This document shows, piece after piece, positions 44,567 through 52,743 of a stretch of 64,000 nucleotides of DNA. The stretch spans positions 1-64,000 of the forward strand of contig NZ_JAHWUS010000004.1 in assembly GCF_019455445.1 (NCBI RefSeq), given 5' to 3'. The translations under genes were made by a program, and so were the position numbers. The notes beneath the pieces are model-generated. The model saw nothing but the letters and a program-made list of their open reading frames with translations, did not search any database and had not been told where the DNA came from. Numbering within the stretch: position 1 is the first letter of the stretch; each line of letters opens with the position of its first letter. This DNA is from Pseudaquidulcibacter saccharophilus (GTDB lineage Bacteria; Pseudomonadota; Alphaproteobacteria; Caulobacterales; Aquidulcibacteraceae).

Positions 44567-45100
44567 ATGACAAATAGTGTTGAAAGATTTTTTGGAGAAA
44601 ACGAACTGATAGTTAGTAAGACTGATTTAAGAGGCCGCATTACTTATTGTAATGACGTTTTTATCAGAATATCTGGCTATTCTGAATCTGAATGCCTCGG
44701 GCAACAGCATAGTTTAATTCGGCACGCAGATATGCCAAGATGCGTATTCAAACTTCTTTGGGACACAATTCATGACGGACGTGAAATTTTCGCCTATGTT
44801 ATTAATCGGTGCAAGAATGGCGATTATTACTGGGTCAATGCCCATGTCACCCCAAGTCGTGATGCGTCAGGTAATATTATTGGGTTTCATTCTAATCGTC
44901 GGGTTCCTGATCGTGAAATTTTAAACAACATTATCTCACCACTTTATAGGAATTTACTCGCAGAAGAAAATCGCCATGCAAATCGTAAGGATGGACTTAT
45001 TGCGTCAAGTGAAATGCTTACAAATTTACTTGCGAGCAATAAGGTTGAATATGACGAATTTATAGCGACCTTGCGCCCCACTAAACAAGCTGCAGCCTAA
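44567..45100 (+). CDS. Aer-like PAS sensor protein
   Basis: A 177-aa soluble protein with one PAS domain at about 10-125: IVSKTDLRGRITYCNDVFIRISGYSESE, the LIRHADMPRCVFKLLWDTI segment and the NGDYYWVNAHVTP block are typical of the Aer redox sensor. A helical tail follows and no membrane helix or signalling module is present. The chemoreceptor gene starts 28 bp later, so the pair looks like a split aerotaxis receptor. Confidence 0.85.
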   Translation: MTNSVERFFGENELIVSKTDLRGRITYCNDVFIRISGYSESECLGQQHSLIRHADMPRCVFKLLWDTIHDGREIFAYVINRCKNGDYYWVNAHVTPSRDASGNIIGFHSNRRVPDREILNNIISPLYRNLLAEENRHANRKDGLIASSEMLTNLLASNKVEYDEFIATLRPTKQAAA

Positions 45101-45128
45101 ACTAATGCACAATAGATAGAGTAAATAC

Positions 45129-46280
45129 ATGTTTTCAAATGACTATAAATCAGCCGTATTAAAAGCTATCGAAGTTTGCGAAGCAGTTTCAAACGGTGAT
45201 TTCGAAGCGAGAATAAAAAATATCAATGAAAAAGGAGATGCCGGCAATCTTCTACATCTTATTAATCGCTTAATAGACAAATCAGACGCATATATTCGCG
45301 AATCTCGTGCTTCATTGGAATATATGGCCGCAAATAAATATTATAGACGTATATCAGAACGCGGCATGCCGGGGGCATTTGGCGAGGCAAGCCGAGCCGC
45401 CAATGCGGCCATGGATTCTATTGAAAAAAAAGTAGGCACTTTTTCAACTGTCGTCAAATCTTTTGAAAATAAAATGGAAGAAGTTGTTGATTCTGTTGCA
45501 ACCTCGGCCTCTGAATTAGAAGCTTTGGCGGCGAATTTAAGGAATTCATCGTCCTCGGCCCAAGAACAAGCAACCAATGTTGCCGCGGCAGCAGAACAGT
45601 CTTCTGCAAATGTTAATTCAGTTGCCGCCGCTACCGAAGAAATGGCGAATTCAGTTGCAGAAATTAACCACCAAGTTACTCAATCTTCGATTATAACTAA
45701 TAATGCAGTTATGGATGTGGAGCAGGCAACTTTAGATATTAATAAATTGTCGGAAAGCTCATCAAAAATTGGAAATATTCTTTCCATAATCGTTGATATT
45801 GCAAGTCAAACTAATCTTTTGGCTTTAAATGCGACCATCGAAGCTGCAAGAGCTGGTGAAGCAGGCAAGGGTTTTGCAGTTGTAGCATCAGAGGTAAAAG
45901 CACTTGCAAGCCAAACTGCAAAAGCAACTGATGAAATCACATTGCAAATTTCTGAAATCCAAAATTCTAGTAATCAAGCAGTTCAGTCAATTAAAACAAT
46001 TGCCAATACAATTAATAATGTAAGTTCGATAGCAACCGCAATCGCTGCTGCTGTGGAGGAACAAAGTGCTGCGACAAGTGAAGTGGCGCGAAATATTGAC
46101 CAAGCCTCAACTGGAACAATGGAAGTAAGCGCAAGCATTGGGTCAATTAGTCAAGTCATTTCAGAATATAGTGTTGCAACCTCACAAATCCTTGAAACCT
46201 CAACCGAATTGTCCCAGAAAAGTAATGCAATGCGAAATTCGGTATCAGAATTTTTAGTGAAAGTTAGAAAAGCGATTTAA
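45129..46280 (+). CDS. Soluble methyl-accepting chemotaxis protein
   Basis: A 383-aa chemoreceptor without membrane helices. An N-terminal helical part ([20 protein letters not shown] resembles a HAMP-like or PAS-linked helix) leads to the signalling domain with the tip [23 protein letters not shown] and [15 protein letters not shown]. There is no C-terminal pentapeptide for CheR binding. It probably takes its input from the PAS protein encoded just upstream and steers cells by redox or electron acceptors (inference). Confidence 0.9.
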   Translation: MFSNDYKSAVLKAIEVCEAVSNGDFEARIKNINEKGDAGNLLHLINRLIDKSDAYIRESRASLEYMAANKYYRRISERGMPGAFGEASRAANAAMDSIEKKVGTFSTVVKSFENKMEEVVDSVATSASELEALAANLRNSSSSAQEQATNVAAAAEQSSANVNSVAAATEEMANSVAEINHQVTQSSIITNNAVMDVEQATLDINKLSESSSKIGNILSIIVDIASQTNLLALNATIEAARAGEAGKGFAVVASEVKALASQTAKATDEITLQISEIQNSSNQAVQSIKTIANTINNVSSIATAIAAAVEEQSAATSEVARNIDQASTGTMEVSASIGSISQVISEYSVATSQILETSTELSQKSNAMRNSVSEFLVKVRKAI

Positions 46281-46298
46281 TTAATCAATATGATAAAC

Positions 46299-47057
46299 CT
46301 AAATAAGTTTAATTTGCTTTAGAAATAACTGAACGGCGGCAATAATTACTAAAGCAGCAGTTGTCAGTGCCAAATTTTTTGATGTAAAGAATTTTATGGC
46401 AAATCTATTGCCAATTTGGCCCCCGATTAATACGAGTATCGGCAATAGATAAATCAATTTATTTTGCGTCTCAAAACCATGCTTTTGTAATTGACCAATT
46501 AATCCTGATATGGAATTTACCAAAATAAAAAGCGATGCTGTGGCGGCAATTTGTTTTGAATTTGCCGCCCGTATTTGATAAAGTATTGGCGATAAGAGTA
46601 TTCCGCCACCTATCCCAGTGACACCCGCGATTAGCCCTAATATGCCACCAATAAGCATTAATAATGACGGATTTGTAGGTCTTGATTGAGGCTCATCATA
46701 ATTTTTCTTAAATGCAGACCTTAAAAGTGAAACGCCTGATAGCAAAAGGGCGCAGATAAGAAGCCAAATAAATGTATTCTTACTGATTGGGACAAGTCCA
46801 CCAATAAACGCCATAGGAACAGAAGCGATAGCAAGATACGTAAAGAGGGGAAAATCTATTGCTTTCGACCTTGCATAATTTATAGAATTCCCAGAAACTA
46901 CAATTATATTGGATATTAATGAGATTGGCGCAATTGAATTATAAGCAACACCCATCAAAACCAACAAAGCGGTATATGATGAGCCGCCACCGAACCCCAC
47001 GCTAGAATAGATTAGTGCGACACAAAAAAAGGCAATTGCTAGAATAAATATTTGCAT
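46299..47057 (-). CDS. TauE/SafE-family membrane transporter
   Basis: A 252-aa protein with about eight helices of the TauE/SafE/YfcA family of anion permeases (sulfite, sulfonates or related). The repeats SSVGFGGGSSYTALLVLMG and AGVTGIGGGILLSP are the two family motifs. It is the last gene of the molybdenum-cofactor operon. Substrate unknown; export of a sulfur compound or oxyanion linked to cofactor synthesis is conceivable. Confidence 0.88.
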   Translation of the reverse strand: MQIFILAIAFFCVALIYSSVGFGGGSSYTALLVLMGVAYNSIAPISLISNIIVVSGNSINYARSKAIDFPLFTYLAIASVPMAFIGGLVPISKNTFIWLLICALLLSGVSLLRSAFKKNYDEPQSRPTNPSLLMLIGGILGLIAGVTGIGGGILLSPILYQIRAANSKQIAATASLFILVNSISGLIGQLQKHGFETQNKLIYLLPILVLIGGQIGNRFAIKFFTSKNLALTTAALVIIAAVQLFLKQIKLI

Positions 47058-47063
47058 TTTATA

Positions 47064-47714
47064 TCAATCAGCAAACAATATATTATTCTCTAAATGAATA
47101 TGCTCACAAAGTGCTAATTTAAAGTCCTTCACAAATTGATATAATAGCCGCCAAGTGCTACAGGCATCGCTTGGTGGCATGAAATTATTTGTTAAATCTG
47201 CAAGCCTTTTTATTTCTTCAATATGTAAAATGTGTTCTTGCTGCATTACAAATATGGGGCCGCCCGCCATGTTTTTTGAACCTTGTGCAATCATTGGGAA
47301 CAAAATCATTTCTTCTTTATTCATGTGGCTTTCTAGTTCAAAAAGCATTTTTTCAAGCTGTGCTGCTAAGCCATGTGGGCATTCTTTGTGTTCAGAATGA
47401 ACGGCTTCAACCTTGCTTGCCAGTTTGATAATTTCTGGCAATTGATTTCTATGACTTTCATGGAAATTCGCTATTAAGTGAGAAATCAATTTATTCGGTG
47501 CTTCTTCACGCCAGTCTTTTTGCGGCTTTTTGCCATGAATGTCGATATCATATTTGTGCACAATTTGATCTAAATCAGTGTTCAGAGTTGCAAATTCGCT
47601 TTTTATATCCTTAGCCCCATTTAGCAACAAATCGGCCCCGAGCGCGATTAGAATTGAAACACCATTCTCAATTCTGCAGGCAAAATCTACAAGAGAATTA
47701 TTTTCATTTATCAT
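47064..47714 (-). CDS. RIC/YtfE-like hemerythrin protein lacking the Cys-Cys motif
   Basis: A 216-aa di-iron protein of the RIC (YtfE/ScdA) type, which repairs Fe-S clusters damaged by nitric oxide. The hemerythrin domain (about 75-216) shows the His/Glu ligand set in HLIANFHESHR, ESHMNKEEMILFPMI, QQEHILHIEEI and CEHIHLENNILF. The N-terminal ScdA-like part aligns but its usual DFCCGG stretch reads DLLLNG, so the conserved cysteines are missing. It lies in the cofactor operon of a nitrate-reducing cell, where NO protection makes sense. Confidence 0.85.
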   Translation of the reverse strand: MINENNSLVDFACRIENGVSILIALGADLLLNGAKDIKSEFATLNTDLDQIVHKYDIDIHGKKPQKDWREEAPNKLISHLIANFHESHRNQLPEIIKLASKVEAVHSEHKECPHGLAAQLEKMLFELESHMNKEEMILFPMIAQGSKNMAGGPIFVMQQEHILHIEEIKRLADLTNNFMPPSDACSTWRLLYQFVKDFKLALCEHIHLENNILFAD

Positions 47715-47715
47715 A

Positions 47716-48033
47716 TCAATTTTCCTTATTTATGACGGCTGCACCAACCATAATATTTTTCTCATTAATTTTTAGGGTTTTATGGATTGCTATTTTGCCA
47801 CGTGAAACATCAAAGAACTTGGATAACGCACTATTTGCAATTTTCAGAACGTAACCATCGCTATCAACCCCAATGTCAATTTCTTCTTCGTTATTTTCGA
47901 TTATTATCGCAAATCGCAAATAGATGCTTCCAATATCGATTTTTGTAGTCAAGATTTTCTTATTGAATAGCTTGTCAATTTCGTCATTGGTAACAAAATA
48001 AATTATTCTATCTTGGGCAATATGAATTTCCAT
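47716..48033 (-). CDS. Small hypothetical protein in the Moco operon
   Basis: A 105-aa soluble protein, beta-rich, not recognised. It begins EIHIAQDRIIYFVTNDEIDKL and ends KNIMVGAAVINKEN. The ATG at 48033 is one base after the mobA stop; further upstream in-frame codons lie inside mobA. Steady position between mobA and ric suggests a role in cofactor handling or nitrate respiration. Confidence 0.7.
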   Translation of the reverse strand: MEIHIAQDRIIYFVTNDEIDKLFNKKILTTKIDIGSIYLRFAIIIENNEEEIDIGVDSDGYVLKIANSALSKFFDVSRGKIAIHKTLKINEKNIMVGAAVINKEN

Positions 48034-48034
48034 C

Positions 48035-48598
48035 CTAATTCGTCTGGCGAATTGCCAGCTCCCATTCATTTGGAGTGTTGGTATTTGTTAGTGCGTTAAT
48101 GTTTCTGTCAGAAAGCTCCAAAATTTGTGTATTAAATTTGGATAGAAAACTTTTGACGCTTTGCTTTGAGGAATTATCAATGAAATTTGATGAATTGAGT
48201 TTGGCCAAAAGCGCGGAAGATTTGTTGATTTTGAAGGGAAGTGGGTTAGATTTAAAACAAATCACATCACAATTATTATTATTGTTGATTAATTGATTTA
48301 TCACATCAGAATTTAAAAGCGGTAAGTCGACAGGCAAAATCAAGAATGAATCATAATCGCCGTATATTTTTGAAATTACTGTGGCAATACCGACCAATGG
48401 CCCACCATTTTTAATAATATCGGGAATACATTCATATCCTTCGACACTGCCACTAATTATGATATTCTTGATACCAGACAAAATTAATTGGTTTGCAATG
48501 TGGTCAACAAGTCTTTTGCCATTATAGGGCAGCAATGCCTTATTTTTGCCCATTCTGCTTGAGTTTCCACCCGCCAATATGATTGCGACAATTTTCAT
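48035..48598 (-). CDS. mobA: MobA, molybdenum cofactor guanylyltransferase
   Basis: A 187-aa nucleotidyltransferase that joins GMP to Moco for the DMSO-reductase family, to which NarG belongs. The GTP loop is IILAGGNSSRMGKNKALL at the start. The metal site LPVDLPLL lies near 90. Its ATG overlaps the moaE stop (ATGA). Confidence 0.9.
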   Translation of the reverse strand: MKIVAIILAGGNSSRMGKNKALLPYNGKRLVDHIANQLILSGIKNIIISGSVEGYECIPDIIKNGGPLVGIATVISKIYGDYDSFLILPVDLPLLNSDVINQLINNNNNCDVICFKSNPLPFKINKSSALLAKLNSSNFIDNSSKQSVKSFLSKFNTQILELSDRNINALTNTNTPNEWELAIRQTN

Positions 48599-49032
48599 TG
48601 TTTTTCAAGCTCATGCCCGAGCAACCACTCATCATCGCCGTCTATATAATGTTCTTTTTTCCATATTGGTGCGCGCTTTTTTAACTCTTCAATAATATAG
48701 CGGCAGGCAAGGAAAGATGCATCGCGATGTGGGCTTCCAACCGCAATTACAACACTTATTCCACCTATCTCCAATTTACCTTTGAAGTGTGAAACATAAA
48801 TTCTTAAGCGGTGTTCAAATTCCTTTATCGCCTCAATGGCAATTTCATTAAGTATATTGATACATAAGGGATCAAATGCGTCATAGGAAACGCCTAATAC
48901 TTCGCGGCCTAAATTATTGTTTCTAACTTTTCCAACGAATAAATTTGCGCAACCATTTGAACTTGCTTGTGCAAATTCAAGCGCTTCTTCAATGTTAAGT
49001 GCGGTTTGGCTTATCTTGGTTAGAAATTGCAT
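48595..49032 (-). CDS. moaE: MoaE, molybdopterin synthase large subunit
   Basis: A 145-aa subunit of molybdopterin synthase. Visible signatures are ANLFVGKVRNNNLGREVLG, the YDAFDP segment, VVIAVGSPHRDASFLACRY and RAPIWKKEHY, with active-site Lys and Arg. It is one base from moaD and overlaps mobA. Confidence 0.95.
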   Translation of the reverse strand: MQFLTKISQTALNIEEALEFAQASSNGCANLFVGKVRNNNLGREVLGVSYDAFDPLCINILNEIAIEAIKEFEHRLRIYVSHFKGKLEIGGISVVIAVGSPHRDASFLACRYIIEELKKRAPIWKKEHYIDGDDEWLLGHELEKQ

Positions 49033-49033
49033 T

Positions 49034-49306
49034 TTAGCCCCCGTTAACAGGAGGTAAAATCGCTAATTTGCCCGATTTACTTATAGTTTCATCCTTATTG
49101 TAAATTCGATAATCATCTGCGATTGCACTTGATATTATAAGGCCTTCAAGTTTGCCATCATCAAACTCCGAAAGTGCTTTAAAAAGTGTAGTTTTCAGAT
49201 CTTGAATAGTTGAATTAACTGGCATTTTAAGGATTAATGGGGTTTCATCTTTAAACTTTGAAAAAGCGCCAAAATACTCAATTTCTATATTAATATTGTT
49301 GGTCAT
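49034..49306 (-). CDS. moaD: MoaD, molybdopterin synthase sulfur carrier
   Basis: A 90-aa ubiquitin-like protein ending PPVNGG, whose terminal Gly is made a thiocarboxylate to donate sulfur. The start IEIEYFGAFSKF is typical. It lies between moeA and moaE. Confidence 0.93.
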   Translation of the reverse strand: MTNNINIEIEYFGAFSKFKDETPLILKMPVNSTIQDLKTTLFKALSEFDDGKLEGLIISSAIADDYRIYNKDETISKSGKLAILPPVNGG

Positions 49307-49315
49307 GAGCGTTCC

Positions 49316-50518
49316 TTAATTGAAAAATTTGAATTGAAGCATTTGGCTCAAAGCTATTTCGGTAACATCTTCATCTAAAATTACCCATGAATTTGCCTCA
49401 CCAAATGGTTTAATTTTGAACGATTCCTGTCCATTCAAAATTTCCGTTTCGAAATATTTGCCTTGAAAAAGTGTTTTAGCTTTTAGGAATTGAGTGCCTT
49501 TAAATTTTTTTGCGAATTTTGAATTAGAAATTGACACGAAATCTTGTGTTGGTTCAATTGCCATCAAATTGCTTAGGGCCTGTTTCACGAAAAATTCAAA
49601 GCCGATTGCGCTAGAAATTGGGTTTCCAGGGAGGCCGAAAAATAAACTCCCATTTTTTAAAGTCGCAAATAATATTGGTTTTCCTGGGCGAATATTGACT
49701 TTGTGAAAATGCACTTTTGCGCCCACAAGTTTTAAGGCTTCTGGTACAAAATCCCAAAGCCCCGCCGATACTGCGCCACTTGAAATAATTATGGAATTAT
49801 GGGTATTCCTATCTAAAAAGTCGGCGAATTTGGAAATGTCATCTTGGAAAATTCCTACAAATTCTGCATCCAAGCCAAGATGCTTTGCTTTAGATAATAA
49901 ATATGGTGCGTTGGAATTATAAATTTTTCCATTTTCTAATTCGCCTGAATTATAAGGCTGTAACTCATTACCAGTTGCGATAATTTTTATTTTTGGCTTT
50001 TCAAATACCGCAATTTCATTGATGCCTTGTGATGCTAAAACCATAATATGCTCTGGCTTAATCATCGTTCCTTTATTTATAAGGATTTCGCCTATTTTAG
50101 AATCTTCACCAATTCTCCTTAGGTTTTCACTATGCTTTACAGGTTCGAAAAAGGAAACAAAGGTGTCATCAATTTTAGTTTTTTCAATTGGAACTACTGC
50201 TTCAACCCATGTTGGGCATTTTGCACCAGTCATTATGTGGCATGTTGCGTTTTCATCTTGAATTGGTTCAAAATCACCTGCTGCAATAATTTTCTTTTTT
50301 TCGATTTTAATGGGGGTTGAATGTGTAGCATTCGCAAGCCACGCAGTTTTCACACCATAGCCATCCATGGCAGAATTATCAAAAGAAGGAACATTGATTT
50401 TTGCTTTGATATTTTCGCTGCATATCATGCCCAAACTTTCCAAAATATCGCATTTTATTGTTTTAAGACTTTTGGATGCCCCATCAATTATTGATATAGC
50501 TTCTTTAAAGGAAATCAT
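49316..50518 (-). CDS. moeA: MoeA, molybdopterin molybdenumtransferase
   Basis: A 400-aa protein inserting molybdate into adenylated molybdopterin. Seen are the SFDNSAMDGYGV motif near 45, the ATCHIMTGAKCP stretch, KIKIIATGNEL and the core RPGKPILFATL followed by FFGLPGNPIS. Its start overlaps the moaC-mogA stop by four bases. Confidence 0.95.
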   Translation of the reverse strand: MISFKEAISIIDGASKSLKTIKCDILESLGMICSENIKAKINVPSFDNSAMDGYGVKTAWLANATHSTPIKIEKKKIIAAGDFEPIQDENATCHIMTGAKCPTWVEAVVPIEKTKIDDTFVSFFEPVKHSENLRRIGEDSKIGEILINKGTMIKPEHIMVLASQGINEIAVFEKPKIKIIATGNELQPYNSGELENGKIYNSNAPYLLSKAKHLGLDAEFVGIFQDDISKFADFLDRNTHNSIIISSGAVSAGLWDFVPEALKLVGAKVHFHKVNIRPGKPILFATLKNGSLFFGLPGNPISSAIGFEFFVKQALSNLMAIEPTQDFVSISNSKFAKKFKGTQFLKAKTLFQGKYFETEILNGQESFKIKPFGEANSWVILDEDVTEIALSQMLQFKFFN

Positions 50519-51498
50519 TTCTCTGCCCTCATAATTCTAATTAAGTGTGGCAATAAGTTTGGCAAAAGGGCGCTTAAGCCTTCGAGCACCGCTTTTGGGT
50601 TTCCAGGCAAAGTGATAACTAAACTATTGCCAATTATTCCACCAATAGCGCGGCTTGACCATGACAGTGGTGTATATTTTGAACCATCGAGGCGTAAGAT
50701 TTCGCCAATGCCAGGGATTAATTTGTCAAACATTGGCAATAGTGCCTCGGGTGTAAAATCCCGTGGCGAAACTCCTGTGCCGCCTGTACAAATAATTAGG
50801 TGGGGCTCAAAATCATTAATTGTTTTAATGATGGCGCTTTTAATGTCTTCAATTTCGTCTGGAATAATTGCTTTTTGAACAATGTTTGCACCATTTTCGA
50901 GCATTATGTTCTTAATATTATCCCCTGAAATATCCTCATAAATTCCCGCAGATGCCCTATCGCTCATGGTTATTATTGCAACATTTCTGTCTTTGAGTGT
51001 TAGGGGCTTTTTCGGAATATATTCTTCCGCCCAAGCGGGAATTCCCTTAGGGTTTTTCCAAATTCCAGATTTTCCACCAAATTTCAAAAGCAATTGAACA
51101 TCGCCTATTTTGAGGTCAGGATTTATCATTTTCGTCAAATCCCAAATTGTCAAAAGCGCGTTATTAACCCCAGCCAATACTTCCATTTCAATTCCAGTTT
51201 TGGCATGGGTTGATGCGATACAAAAACATTCAATTGAATGCTCTATTTCATTTAATTCAGTAATGATTTTCACCATGTCCAATCCCAGCGGATGGCATAA
51301 TGTAAGCATTTGGTAAGCTAATTTTGCGCCATTAATTCCCGCAATCTCGGCTAATATTAATGCGTCACCTTTTGGCAAAGTTTTGGTCTTGATTAATTCA
51401 AAGGCATCTTTTCCAACGAAAATTTTACCATTGGCGATTGCAAGGCGATGGGTGATTTGTTTATTGCCAACATCAATCATTTTAAAATTATTATTCAT
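50515..51498 (-). CDS. MoaC-MogA fusion protein
   Basis: A 327-aa two-domain enzyme. The first 145 residues are MoaC (final cyclase step to cPMP): FKMIDVGNKQITHRLA, LCHPLGLD and the GIEMEVLAGVNNALLTIWDL with Lys at LTKM. Residues about 165-327 are a MogA/MoaB adenylyltransferase: VAIITMSDRASAGIYEDISG, HLIICTGGTGVSPRDFTPEAL and LPGNPKAVLEGL. The ATG at 51498 has a GGGGG site and starts one base after the moaA stop. Such MoaC/MoaB fusions are known in other bacteria. Confidence 0.93.
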   Translation of the reverse strand: MNNNFKMIDVGNKQITHRLAIANGKIFVGKDAFELIKTKTLPKGDALILAEIAGINGAKLAYQMLTLCHPLGLDMVKIITELNEIEHSIECFCIASTHAKTGIEMEVLAGVNNALLTIWDLTKMINPDLKIGDVQLLLKFGGKSGIWKNPKGIPAWAEEYIPKKPLTLKDRNVAIITMSDRASAGIYEDISGDNIKNIMLENGANIVQKAIIPDEIEDIKSAIIKTINDFEPHLIICTGGTGVSPRDFTPEALLPMFDKLIPGIGEILRLDGSKYTPLSWSSRAIGGIIGNSLVITLPGNPKAVLEGLSALLPNLLPHLIRIMRAEK

Positions 51499-51499
51499 C

Positions 51500-52582
51500 T
51501 TAGCCCCCAATTTGTGCAAGATGTTTAGTGGAGCCAGTGTAGCCACCCGCCAAATTATGCGTTGGCAATTTGAATTTCAGAGCTTTTAAAATTTGGAATT
51601 TTAATTCCTCTATTTGATTTTCACTTTGCAAATAAGGTCTTAGATCAAGGCCGCCATCACCAAAAAGGCAAAGTTTTAATTCTCCACGTGCGCTAATTCG
51701 TAACCGATTGCAGCTTGAACAAAAATCTTTTGAATAGGGGGCTATAATTCCTATTTTACCCTTGTAATCTTCATGTGCATATTCAGAGGCTGGCCCCGCG
51801 ACTTTATCGCGTGAAATTCTCTCAAAGCCCATTTCTTCAATGTGCTTCAACATCAAATTGGTTGATACATGATGCTTTTCGAAATAATCTTGATTATCAC
51901 CTGTTCGCATAAGCTCAATAAAACGCATGGTGATATTATTGTTTTGAATCACGCGAAGAATGTTGGGCAATTCGTCGTCATTTATTCCCTTTAGCAAAAC
52001 ACTATTAGTCTTAATTTTAATGTGCTTTGCCTTCGCAACTTCAAAAATGCCGTTTAAAATTGATTGCAATTTATCATGGCCAGTTATTATTTTGAATTTA
52101 TCTGCATTCAAAGAATCAATTGATACATTGATTGCATTAAGCCCCGCATCAATTAGGTTTTTTGCCTGATGCTCTAATTTGTAGCCATTGGTTGTTAATG
52201 CAATGGTTTCAATAGTTTTTATTTCTCTTATCGCGCCAATTATTTCAACAAGATCATTTCTTATTGTCGGCTCCCCACCTGTTAGTCTGATTTTTTTTGT
52301 GCCAAGTTGGGCGAAGGCTTTTATCAAATTAATGATTTCATTCCGCCGCAGAAAATTCATGTCGCAGGGTTTTTGAAACCCATTCGGCAGGCAATATTGA
52401 CATCGGAAATTACATGCCTCGGTTATTGAAAGGCGAAGATATGGGAAGACCCTACCAAATTGGTCCTTTAACTCTAACGGCTTTCCCATTTCATTTGCAT
52501 CGAAATGGGGTGTTAGATTCTTTTGTATGTCGCGTTCCTTTTTCAAAAACCGCTTCACACTTTTGGGGAAACTCTCTGTCAC
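51500..52582 (-). CDS. moaA: MoaA, GTP 3',8-cyclase (radical SAM)
   Basis: The first Moco enzyme, 360 aa. The radical-SAM cluster motif is ACNFRCQYCLP near 56-66. The second cluster is in DFCSSCNRLRISARGELKLC near the end. It ends with AGGYTGSTKHLAQIGG, where MoaA usually ends in GG. The GTG at 52582 has a strong AAAGGA site; an internal ATG at 52489 would give the usual short N-terminus. It heads a nine-gene leftward operon. Confidence 0.93.
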   Translation of the reverse strand: MTESFPKSVKRFLKKERDIQKNLTPHFDANEMGKPLELKDQFGRVFPYLRLSITEACNFRCQYCLPNGFQKPCDMNFLRRNEIINLIKAFAQLGTKKIRLTGGEPTIRNDLVEIIGAIREIKTIETIALTTNGYKLEHQAKNLIDAGLNAINVSIDSLNADKFKIITGHDKLQSILNGIFEVAKAKHIKIKTNSVLLKGINDDELPNILRVIQNNNITMRFIELMRTGDNQDYFEKHHVSTNLMLKHIEEMGFERISRDKVAGPASEYAHEDYKGKIGIIAPYSKDFCSSCNRLRISARGELKLCLFGDGGLDLRPYLQSENQIEELKFQILKALKFKLPTHNLAGGYTGSTKHLAQIGG

Positions 52583-52693
52583 AAATAATCCTTTCCAAAC
52601 ACGGGAGGCTAAAAAGTTTCCTTTCAGGCCCTTGCGATAATTCGCTGGCTTTAAGCCATGACCAAAATTGGTTTTAGGCTTTCAAGCTCGGAT
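52583..52693 (-). ncRNA. moaA leader, candidate molybdenum-cofactor riboswitch
   Basis: About 110 nt lie between the predicted start site and moaA. On the transcript they contain an ACCAAUUUUGGU hairpin, GGCUUAAAGCC, then GGAAAC followed by GCCUCCCG and GGAAAGG. As I recall, GGAAA...GCCUCCC is the core of the Moco RNA motif found before moaA in proteobacteria. The fit is by eye only. Confidence 0.4.
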
Positions 52694-52699
52694 AATTTT

Positions 52700-52741
52700 A
52701 TGTTAGGTGGGATTTTAAAAATTGTGCTTGACTTAAATCAA
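52700..52741 (-). promoter_or_regulatory. FNR-type box and -10 of the moaA operon
   Basis: TTGACTTAAATCAA (52728-52741) is followed leftward by TAACAT (52705-52700). The predicted start, about 52693, is 41 bp from the box centre. Confidence 0.7.
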
Positions 52742-52743
52742 GT

